A stretch of DNA of 5,219 nucleotides from Candidatus Omnitrophota bacterium (GTDB lineage Bacteria > Omnitrophota > Gorgyraeia > 2-02-FULL-51-18): the NCBI GenBank assembly GCA_023247935.1, contig JAHFFM010000141.1, positions 1-5,219 of the forward strand, written 5' to 3'. Of this stretch, positions 1 to 5,219 are shown in pieces. The notes under the pieces were generated by a model. It saw only the letters and a program-made list of their open reading frames with translations. It made no database searches and was not told the origin of the DNA. Each line of letters begins with the position of its first letter. Position 1 is the first letter of the stretch. The position numbers and the translations under genes are program-made.

Positions 1-178
1 AAATAATAAAAATGAACATGGTGTTGAAATTGAGTACCATCATCAAAAAAAAACCGGCGGCCACGGGAAGCATAGCCATAAAAATGAGGTTCTTGGTCAA
101 AACCGGCGCGGCCACAAGCGTTACCAAGCCAAGCAATACGGCACCCAGAAGCGACATAACGATTAAACCAACGTTCAC
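1..178 (-). CDS. N-terminal part of a polytopic membrane protein, possibly polysaccharide polymerase/ligase
   Basis: A 59-codon open frame runs off the window edge, so only the N-terminus is visible. It begins at GTG (178-176), 5 nt after a strong AGGAG Shine-Dalgarno at 188-184. An in-frame TAA at 190-188 rules out any earlier start; a later ATG at 157-155 is possible but has no comparable ribosome binding site. The peptide is almost entirely hydrophobic: residues about 3-24 form one likely membrane helix, residues about 31-49 a second after a short TKN turn, and the NFNTMFIFII stretch starts a third. There is no cleavable signal peptide pattern. Position as the last visible gene of a glycosyltransferase operon suggests an O-antigen polymerase/ligase-like protein, a flippase or another polysaccharide membrane protein. 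That role is inferred from context only, because no diagnostic motif lies in the visible part. The coding strand carries a run of nine T (53-45). Confidence 0.7.
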   Translation of the reverse strand, partial: MNVGLIVMSLLGAVLLGLVTLVAAPVLTKNLIFMAMLPVAAGFFLMMVLNFNTMFIFII

Positions 179-195
179 ATTCTCTCCTTAACGTT
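170..195 (-). repeat. Two AACGTT copies flanking the Shine-Dalgarno and start codon
   Basis: The palindromic hexamer AACGTT occurs at 195-190 and again at 175-170. Both copies are followed or preceded by shared bases, giving a 7-base direct repeat GAACGTT. Because the hexamer is self-complementary, the two copies could pair in the mRNA as a 6-bp stem with a 14-nt loop that holds the AGGAG and the GTG start. The stem does not extend further on either side and would be weak, so a regulatory role is only a possibility. Confidence 0.25.
184..188 (-). promoter_or_regulatory. Shine-Dalgarno AGGAG of the membrane-protein gene
   Basis: The minus strand reads TAAGGAGAGAATGTGAACG here. AGGAG lies 5 nt before GTG (178-176) and 3 nt before an overlapping ATG (180-178) that is followed at once by TGA. 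The GTG frame is the only one that stays open, so this site fixes the start. It is one of the two best ribosome binding sites in the window and serves the only gene separated from its upstream neighbour by a real gap. Confidence 0.7.
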
Positions 196-213
196 CGACG
201 GACATTTCTTCAT

Positions 214-1245
214 TTATTGTTTCCATCCCATAGCTTCGTCAAAACGCAGAATTCGTTCTTTTAAAATCACTTCTCTTTCCCTGCCCGATACGCCGCTATC
301 CAATAAGTTTTGAAATTTCGTCCGGAACTCGGGGTAATTCTTCCTGGTGTCTTCCAGCAAATAGGTTACCCTCGCCGAACTGTCCCGAACCCCTTTGAGC
401 AAATCCTCAAAAGCAGGCGCCTCATACTTCCAGCCGGAACGGTCATACGCGTCCGCCAACAACCTCACAAACAAAACTTTAAATCCATTGTCCTCAAAAG
501 GCCCGCGGCTATTCTGAAAACGACGGTAAGTGCCGATCACGTAATTAAAATGCACAAATCCCCAATCTCCTTGATGCCGCTGTATTTTGGACGGCTCCGT
601 CAAACATTGGGGCAAAAAAGTAATGTCAAACGTGTGCGGCTTTCCGCCGGCCAAACCATCATGCCCGCGATGCTGCCAAGGCTTGAAACTTCTCACCCAT
701 TCCATATCCAGCATAATTTCCCAAGTGGAGGTCAGATAAGAAAAACCGTTTTCACGGTACCAGGCATCCCAAGCCTCGTTTAAACCTAAGAGCGCGTACC
801 GGTTTTTGAAGCAGCAACCGTAATGTTCTTCCAGAAAATCTTTTTTCGTGATAAACAGATCCGCGTCATGCCATAAAAGATAGCGGGTTTTTACGGCATT
901 GCAGCCGCGAATAAATTGAAGCCAGCAATTCAGATGCGGATTGTTCATTTTTTTGGTCATAAAAAATTCGGGTTGGTTCAAAAGGGCCAATTTCATCGGG
1001 CTCTTGGTCCATTTTTTCTGAAGCGATTCAAACAGAGGCATGAATCCCGGAGGAATGTTGTCCGGCACGACAATCACTTCCGATAAATGGCCGGAATCCT
1101 GTGAAGCGCATTGCTCCATCGCGATTTGCATGAAAACCGGCAAGTCTCCGGGCACCATCAATAAAATGGAATAGCCGGAGTTTAGTTTTTTGGGAACTTT
1201 GTTCCAACGCGAATAACATGCTTTCCAAAATAAATTTTTATTCAT
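214..1245 (-). CDS. Putative GT-A-like glycosyltransferase of unplaced family (HDAD motif)
   Basis: A 343-residue protein. I start it at ATG 1245-1243, which overlaps the end of the upstream GT4 gene by 8 bp. The open frame extends to an ATG at 1353, but that would overlap the conserved end of the GT4 gene by about 116 bp and add an arginine-rich stretch unlike the rest, so I reject it. The layout resembles a GT-A nucleotide-sugar transferase: a strand at residues 26-31 (SILLMV), a second at 57-62 ending in VVPDN, and YLLWHDADLFI at 122-132, whose D127-A-D129 would be the metal/donor-binding DxD. A later conserved-looking patch, GDWGFVHFNYVIG (226-238), might contribute to the active site. 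The C-terminal 100 residues are charged and helical. There is no signal peptide or membrane segment, so it should be cytoplasmic. I do not recognise a specific family; the transferase role rests on the DxD-like motif plus the operon. No good Shine-Dalgarno precedes it, so translation probably depends on coupling to the GT4 gene. Confidence 0.72.
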   Translation of the reverse strand: MNKNLFWKACYSRWNKVPKKLNSGYSILLMVPGDLPVFMQIAMEQCASQDSGHLSEVIVVPDNIPPGFMPLFESLQKKWTKSPMKLALLNQPEFFMTKKMNNPHLNCWLQFIRGCNAVKTRYLLWHDADLFITKKDFLEEHYGCCFKNRYALLGLNEAWDAWYRENGFSYLTSTWEIMLDMEWVRSFKPWQHRGHDGLAGGKPHTFDITFLPQCLTEPSKIQRHQGDWGFVHFNYVIGTYRRFQNSRGPFEDNGFKVLFVRLLADAYDRSGWKYEAPAFEDLLKGVRDSSARVTYLLEDTRKNYPEFRTKFQNLLDSGVSGREREVILKERILRFDEAMGWKQ

Positions 1246-2392
1246 GATTTTTCGGACAAAGCTCCTCATACAAATCCGTGAATGCTCCGGCGGTCTTTTT
1301 GATATCGAACCGGCTTTGACACAGTCTCGCGCCCTCTTCTCCCAAGCGGTCATGAAGCGCCTTATCCAGCAAAAGCCTGGTCACGGCTTCGCCCCAACCG
1401 TCTTTTGAAAAAGGGTCGCAAAGCAGCGCATCCACGCCGCTATGAAAAACGTCACTGTTGCAGCCCACCTCCTGCGACGTCACCACCGGCACCTTCATAC
1501 TCAAAGCTTCAAGAATTGAAATAGAATGAAGCTCCAAAAAAGAAGGCAAAAGAAAAACATCCGCGATGCTCAAAAGTTCAGGAATATCTTCATAAAAACC
1601 CAAAAATTTCACGTGACGCTCGAGCTTCCGCGCATGCACGCTCGCGACCAAAGCCGTTTTCAAAGGTCCGTCGCCAGCCACTAGAAAAATCACGTGAGGC
1701 ACTTTATTCAAAACTTCCGCGGCGATATCCAGAACCCTGTCGATATTTTTTTCAGCTGAAATTCTGGCAGGAATCAAAACAACCTTATTTTCGGACATTA
1801 ATCCCAAACGCAACCTCACCTCTTGCGCATCATAGGTTTTTCTTTCCAGCGGAATGCCGTTATGGATTTCCCGGATACGGCCGGCCGGGTAAAAACCATG
1901 TTCCAAAAGATACTCCTTATTTTGCGCCGTCAAAACCACCACGCGGTCGGACATTCCTTTGAAATATTTGATGAACCGGTACTGATAAACACTGCCTTTG
2001 CGGCGCGTGAATTCCTGCCATTCCATGTAACGAAAATCATGCACATGCTCCACTACGCGGCAGCCGGAAAGCTTCGCGGCCAGACAACCCCAAACATGCG
2101 CGTTAAAATTATGGGTATGAACGATATCAATTTTTTGTGAAATCAAATAGCTTCTTAATTTCAAAATGATCGCCAGCGTCGCCAGGCTTTTGATCTTATG
2201 GTCATTTTCCGCATACCGGAAAAAACGGAGATTTTCTCTCCGAAACCTGTCTTCGATTTCGCCTCCCTTTGAATACGCCACGTGGTTCTCCACACGAGCC
2301 GGGTCCATGGCTTTAATCAAATTCAAAAGGTTTGTTTCCGCGCCTCCTAAATTAAAATTCTTAATGATATGCAAAACCTTTAGGGGCTTCAT
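1238..2392 (-). CDS. Family 4 (GT-B) glycosyltransferase, complete
   Basis: A full-length 384-residue GT4 enzyme, the normal size for the family. The N-terminal acceptor domain (residues about 1-185) opens with KVLHIIKNFNLGGAET, where the GGAE glycine loop (17-20) is typical of GT4, and continues through IVHTHNFNAH (90-99) and VVEHVHDFRYMEW (113-125). The C-terminal donor domain (about 195-380) has the VLIPARISAEKN strand-loop (205-216) with the phosphate-contacting R210 and K215, VAGDGP (238-243), VKFLGF (261-266) and the EX7E motif as E287...E295 in the ELHSISILE stretch. It is a retaining transferase using a nucleotide sugar; the sugar cannot be read from sequence. It should be cytoplasmic or loosely membrane-bound, extending a lipid-linked glycan. 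The start ATG (2392-2390) shares an ATGA with the stop of the preceding GT2 gene, indicating coupled translation, and only a weak GAAAAG lies upstream. Its 3' end overlaps the next gene by 8 bp. Confidence 0.95.
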   Translation of the reverse strand: MKPLKVLHIIKNFNLGGAETNLLNLIKAMDPARVENHVAYSKGGEIEDRFRRENLRFFRYAENDHKIKSLATLAIILKLRSYLISQKIDIVHTHNFNAHVWGCLAAKLSGCRVVEHVHDFRYMEWQEFTRRKGSVYQYRFIKYFKGMSDRVVVLTAQNKEYLLEHGFYPAGRIREIHNGIPLERKTYDAQEVRLRLGLMSENKVVLIPARISAEKNIDRVLDIAAEVLNKVPHVIFLVAGDGPLKTALVASVHARKLERHVKFLGFYEDIPELLSIADVFLLPSFLELHSISILEALSMKVPVVTSQEVGCNSDVFHSGVDALLCDPFSKDGWGEAVTRLLLDKALHDRLGEEGARLCQSRFDIKKTAGAFTDLYEELCPKNHE

Positions 2393-3309
2393 GACTTTTC
2401 AAAAATCCCGCGAATTCCTCGCAATCCGGCCTTGAATTTTTCCTTTTTATCCTGAGTTCTCTTAAAAAGAAATTCAAAAAAATCCATAACCGCCATCCCT
2501 GAAAAAGAATAGGCCAGGATAAAAGAAGCAAAAAAACCTTTGCCTTTAAATTTTTTCACCACGTAGATTTCATTTTTAATTGCCATGCTTTTCAGTTGAG
2601 CTTCGCTCAAACGGCTCACCGTGGAGTAATTGTGAAAAAGTTTCGCGTCCGGCACCATCAACAGCCTGCCCTTTTTCGAAATCCGGTAGGAAAACTCGGC
2701 GTCTTCACGGTAACTGTAACCTTGAAACCATTCGTCGAATTTTTCATTTCCGACCGCAGTTTTCTTAAAATTCATGTTGCATCCGGGCAGCATTTCGACA
2801 AAACAAACGCTATTGATTGTTTTTTCGGTGATCGGATATCCCAGTCCGGATAAAGTCATCCGGCCGCCGTAATGGTTCACCAGAAAAAAATGGTTCAAAA
2901 AACGGCGAAACGGCCACCTCCATCCGTCCATGGGATTTTTGACCTGGGTGTTTCCACTGATCCCCGCCGCGTCCGGATATTTTTTCCAAGCATCCAGAAT
3001 GCGCTCAAAATAATCGGCAAAGAGCACGATATCATCATCGAGAAAAGAAAGGATATCGCCTTTGGCCAGACTTAATCCGCGGTTACGCGCTTTGACCAGG
3101 CTTTTTTCTCCCTGAAAATAATAATGCAGCCTTTTTTTGAGAGACGCAACCGCGCTCATCTCTTCCGTCACCCGCTTGGTCAAACCGTCAGGACTCTGAT
3201 CAATAATCAAAATTTCATCCGGCATGCGCGTTTGAATCGCCAGCGATTCCAGAGCGGCCTTCACGTCTTCCGGGCGATTCATGGTTGCGATAATGACGCT
3301 GATAGACAA
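2389..3309 (-). CDS. Family 2 (GT-A) glycosyltransferase with TTG start
   Basis: A 306-residue GT2 enzyme. The N-terminal Rossmann-like half has SVIIATMNRPEDV (4-16), ILIIDQSPDG (33-42) in which D37 is followed by Q instead of the commoner D, KARNRGL (73-79), and FLDDDI (89-94) holding the metal-binding DxD at 91-93. The acceptor half has LPGCNMNFKK (174-183) and YREDAEFSYRI (200-210), where E202-D203 matches the catalytic-base ED of inverting GT2 enzymes. A hydrophobic stretch at 259-280 (FFASFILAYSFSGMAV core) may be a membrane-associated or single membrane segment, followed by a lysine-rich tail. It probably transfers one sugar from a nucleotide donor to a lipid-linked acceptor at the inner membrane. 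The start is TTG (3309-3307), supported by AGGAG 6 nt upstream and by the conserved SISVII strand that begins right after it; no upstream ATG is possible without running into the previous gene. Its stop overlaps the next gene in an ATGA. Confidence 0.94.
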   Translation of the reverse strand: MSISVIIATMNRPEDVKAALESLAIQTRMPDEILIIDQSPDGLTKRVTEEMSAVASLKKRLHYYFQGEKSLVKARNRGLSLAKGDILSFLDDDIVLFADYFERILDAWKKYPDAAGISGNTQVKNPMDGWRWPFRRFLNHFFLVNHYGGRMTLSGLGYPITEKTINSVCFVEMLPGCNMNFKKTAVGNEKFDEWFQGYSYREDAEFSYRISKKGRLLMVPDAKLFHNYSTVSRLSEAQLKSMAIKNEIYVVKKFKGKGFFASFILAYSFSGMAVMDFFEFLFKRTQDKKEKFKAGLRGIRGIFEKS

Positions 3310-3311
3310 AA

Positions 3312-4289
3312 TTAGCTCCTCAAAAATCTTTTGGTCCGGCGGCGGCTAAATCTGCCGAACGTGACAATCCGTACCGTTTTCTTAAAAGATCGCCATAAAA
3401 AATTCCCGAATCCGGAAGGGCTGAGAGAGGCCGCAAGGCCTCGAAAGTAATAGGTAAAAGCCTGCGCTTTTTTGTTCATCTCAAATGAAAGATCGCCCAG
3501 CATAAAATTACAATCCGCGATGGCCGCGTCGTAAATCGGCTGGCATTTTTCTTTTTCGATGAGGTCGCGGCCGATCAAACCCGCCGTCGTGAGCGCCTGC
3601 AAATGCAGTAAAAACATGGTGAAAACGTCCGCGCTGATATTCGTGGTATGCGTGCGCTTGTACATCAGGATGTCCTCGCAAAGCACAAAATTCGTACTCA
3701 GCGCACATTGGAACCAATAGAGATAATCTTCGCAAATTCTCAATCCTGTTTTGAAAAATCCCACTTTTTCAATCAGCGACTTTTTCAAAACAACGGTCGA
3801 GGTGGTGCCGATGTAATTTTCTCTCAGAAGCAGCAAAAACGGGTGTGCTTTGAGGGGCGCGTCAAAATTCATGCGGCTATAATTCCGCAGATGTTTAAAA
3901 TGATTCGCGATTCTCCGCCCCAAATGCCCATATCTTACGGCGTAGTTGCACGCGACTAAATCCACATCCGGGTATTTTTCAAATATTTCAACCTGCCTTT
4001 GCAGCTTGTTTTTGAACCAAATATCGTCATGATCCAAAAAGGCGACGGCATCTCCGGTGGCCATTTTCATTCCTGTATTCTTAGGGGTGGAAGGCCCGCC
4101 GCTTTGAGGAATGCGACGCACGATGATACGGTCTTCATAGCTTTTCAAAATTTCGGCGGTTCCGTCCGTGGAACCGTCGTCAACCACGATAATTTCATGC
4201 GCGGGATAAGTTTGCGCAAAAACGCTCTCAAGTGTTTTCGCTAAATACTTTTCTCCGTTATACACCGGAATCACGACGCTGATTTTCAT
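3312..4289 (-). CDS. Family 2 (GT-A) glycosyltransferase with TPR-like C-terminal segment and basic tail
   Basis: A 325-residue GT2 enzyme. The catalytic domain (1 to about 220) shows ISVVIPVYNGEKYL (3-16), IIVVDDGSTDGT (33-44), PSTPKNTG (66-73, a variant of the usual ARN.G), FLDHDDIW (84-91) with the DxD metal site at D86-H-D88, and RICEDYLYW (184-192) with E187-D188 as the likely catalytic base. These are the signatures of WcaA/WbbD-like GT2 enzymes that use UDP- or dTDP-sugars; the exact donor is unknown. Residues about 255-290 (ADCNFMLGDLSFEMNK followed by AFTYYFRGLAASLSP) look like one tetratricopeptide-type helix pair, and the last 25 residues are rich in Arg and Lys, which would suit binding to the inner membrane face. 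I choose ATG 4289-4287, in an ATGA overlap with the upstream GT4 stop. A GTG at 4298-4296 would add only Val(Met)-Glu-Ile before the conserved start and cannot be excluded. A weak GGAAA precedes the ATG. Confidence 0.94.
   Translation of the reverse strand: MKISVVIPVYNGEKYLAKTLESVFAQTYPAHEIIVVDDGSTDGTAEILKSYEDRIIVRRIPQSGGPSTPKNTGMKMATGDAVAFLDHDDIWFKNKLQRQVEIFEKYPDVDLVACNYAVRYGHLGRRIANHFKHLRNYSRMNFDAPLKAHPFLLLLRENYIGTTSTVVLKKSLIEKVGFFKTGLRICEDYLYWFQCALSTNFVLCEDILMYKRTHTTNISADVFTMFLLHLQALTTAGLIGRDLIEKEKCQPIYDAAIADCNFMLGDLSFEMNKKAQAFTYYFRGLAASLSPSGFGNFLWRSFKKTVRIVTFGRFSRRRTKRFLRS
3316..3320 (-). promoter_or_regulatory. Shine-Dalgarno AGGAG deciding a TTG start
   Basis: The minus strand reads AGGAGCTAATTTTGTCTATC. 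AGGAG at 3320-3316 lies 6 nt before the TTG start at 3309-3307 and sits inside the last two sense codons (Arg-Ser) of the upstream GT2 gene, whose TAA is at 3314-3312. Spacing and strength support the TTG, and the position implies that ribosomes ending the upstream gene deliver initiation here. Confidence 0.8.
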
Positions 4290-5219
4290 GATTTCCACAT
4301 CGCCAGTAATTTATCCGTTTCATTTTTTAAATTAAATTCGGCAAAAACTTTTCTGTAACCATTTTCGACAAACGTTTGGGAAAGCTGGGGATCCTCAAAT
4401 ATTTTCTGAATGCGGTCAGCCAATTGAGCCTCATTGCCGGATTCCACCAAAAAACCGCTTTGGCCGTCCTCAATAAGCTCTGGAATGCCATTGATGCGCG
4501 TCGCCACCACCGGTACCTTCAACGCCATCGCTTCCATCAAAGACACCGGAATCCCTTCGGTATGACTCGAAAGCGCTTTCACGCGCGAGTTTTTTAGATG
4601 TTCAAATACTTGCAACTGGGTTTGATTCCCCAGAAGCTTGACGCGATTTTCGAGACCCAATTGACGGATCATCCCTTCGAGAGCGGGCCTTAAATGCCCT
4701 TCGCCGGCGATTTTGCACTCAAATTCTACCCCGCGATCCATAAGAATTTTACAGGCTTTAAGAAGAATATCCAAAGATTTATCCTCATGCAGCCTTGCCG
4801 CGCAAAAAATCAAATGGCTCTTGGGCAAAAAGGAAACATTTTCCGGAATCCGGTCAAAATCAACTCCGCAATGTATCACCGTGACGTCCGATTCATTCAC
4901 TCCCAACTTATCCACCAAATAACGTTTATTGTAATTTGAAATCGTGACATGTTTTTTAGCCAAACGGGACTTCAAGGGAAAATTTGGCGCGGGAAAATCA
5001 AAAATATCATGCATGTGCGTGGTGAACGAAAAAGTATCCCCCGACAAAACCGAATACAACATGGCTAAATTCGATGAATCGTCGCCATAATGCGCATGCA
5101 CATGGTCCGGATTTCTCTGATGAATCAGTACGGTGTCATAAAGACCCAGAAAAAATTGTTTCCGGATCTTGCTTCCATGGGCAATCACAAGAGACCAGGC
5201 GCGCAAATAACCCATGGGT
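4286..5219 (-). CDS. Family 4 (GT-B) glycosyltransferase, N-terminus cut by window edge
   Basis: The frame stays open to the end of the window, so about 311 codons are seen and roughly 80-100 N-terminal residues of a typical GT4 are missing. The ATG at 5215-5213 is probably internal, since the visible protein begins in mid-domain with no glycine-rich first loop. Numbering from that Met: the acceptor domain retains HVHAHYGDDSS (38-48), FSFTTHMHDIF (62-72) and VTVIHCGVDF (111-120); the donor domain has IFCAARLHEDKSLDILL (136-152, with R141 and K146 as phosphate contacts), IAGEGHLRPALE (169-180), VKLLGNQ (192-198), and the EX7E motif as E220...E228 in HTEGIPVSLMEAM. The HAHYG and TTHMHDIF pair recalls colanic-acid/amylovoran-type GT4 enzymes (WcaL/AmsK group), a resemblance by motif only. 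It is a retaining nucleotide-sugar transferase, probably cytoplasmic, adding a sugar to a lipid-linked glycan. Its TGA overlaps the next ATG. Confidence 0.93.
   Translation of the reverse strand, partial: PMGYLRAWSLVIAHGSKIRKQFFLGLYDTVLIHQRNPDHVHAHYGDDSSNLAMLYSVLSGDTFSFTTHMHDIFDFPAPNFPLKSRLAKKHVTISNYNKRYLVDKLGVNESDVTVIHCGVDFDRIPENVSFLPKSHLIFCAARLHEDKSLDILLKACKILMDRGVEFECKIAGEGHLRPALEGMIRQLGLENRVKLLGNQTQLQVFEHLKNSRVKALSSHTEGIPVSLMEAMALKVPVVATRINGIPELIEDGQSGFLVESGNEAQLADRIQKIFEDPQLSQTFVENGYRKVFAEFNLKNETDKLLAMWKS

Noticed and set aside
179..213. Terminator or promoter in the only intergenic gap
   Set aside because: The 35-bp gap has no GC-rich hairpin followed by a T run and no convincing -35/-10 pair; it holds just a ribosome binding site and the AACGTT pair.
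310..783. 157-codon open frame on the plus strand
   Set aside because: It lies wholly antisense to the HDAD gene, has no ribosome binding site, and its product shows no domain logic. The same holds for the other plus-strand frames, for example 1823-2140, 2166-2435, 3648-3959 and 4694-4939.
1246..1353. A longer N-terminus for the HDAD protein starting at ATG 1353
   Set aside because: It would overlap the conserved C-terminal end of the GT4 gene by about 116 bp, and the added 36 residues are a basic stretch out of character with the rest of the protein. ATG 1245 gives a usual short overlap.
3126..3132. Run of seven T on the plus strand as a possible frameshift site or terminator
   Set aside because: On the coding strand it encodes a lysine-rich part (SLKKRL) of an intact GT2 frame, there is no preceding hairpin that I can see, and no alternative frame product makes sense.
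3508..3735. 75-codon minus-strand frame inside the first GT2 gene
   Set aside because: It is an out-of-frame shadow of a clearly conserved glycosyltransferase gene with a low-complexity, His/Arg-rich product. The similar 1028-1228 frame inside the HDAD gene is rejected for the same reason.
4290..4298. GTG start three codons upstream for the first GT2 gene
   Set aside because: Possible, but the ATG at 4289 forms a standard ATGA overlap and begins right at the conserved KISVVIPVYN strand; no better ribosome binding site supports the GTG.

Overview
The window is a piece of a bacterial surface-polysaccharide gene cluster. Six genes, all on the minus strand, lie end to end, so transcription runs from high to low coordinates. 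Coding density is almost complete, and the only non-coding DNA is a gap of about 35 bp (179-213) and one of 2 bp (3310-3311). No RNA gene, mobile element, CRISPR array, terminator or promoter could be supported. The promoter and the start of the first gene must lie beyond position 5219, and the last gene runs off the window at position 1.

In transcription order: (1) 5219-4286, a family-4 (GT-B fold) glycosyltransferase missing its N-terminus, with HAHYG and THMHDIF motifs recalling colanic-acid/amylovoran-type enzymes; (2) 4289-3312, a family-2 (GT-A) glycosyltransferase with a TPR-like C-terminal segment and a very basic tail; (3) 3309-2389, a second GT2 enzyme that starts at TTG behind a good Shine-Dalgarno; (4) 2392-1238, a complete GT4 enzyme; (5) 1245-214, a divergent protein with features of a GT-A transferase (a HDAD motif) that I cannot place in a named family; (6) 178-1, the first 59 codons of a very hydrophobic membrane protein starting at GTG, which by context may be an O-antigen polymerase/ligase or another polysaccharide membrane protein.

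Three of the five junctions are stop/start overlaps (two ATGA overlaps and one 8-bp overlap), one has a 2-bp gap with the ribosome binding site inside the preceding gene, and only the last has a short spacer with its own strong Shine-Dalgarno. This is the layout of one polycistronic, translationally coupled operon. The likely joint task is stepwise transfer of sugars from nucleotide-sugar donors to a lipid carrier on the cytoplasmic face of the inner membrane, followed by a membrane step. This pathway assignment is inferred from family and context; no donor or acceptor can be read from the sequence.

The organism cannot be named. Moderate GC by eye, AGGAG-type ribosome binding sites, and use of GTG and TTG starts indicate a bacterium. 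The overall look (several GTs unlike any specific characterised enzyme I recognise) would suit an environmental, perhaps uncultivated Gram-negative lineage, but this is a weak guess. I found no clear evidence for a wholly new system; the most novel items are the unplaced HDAD protein and the start region of the truncated membrane protein.
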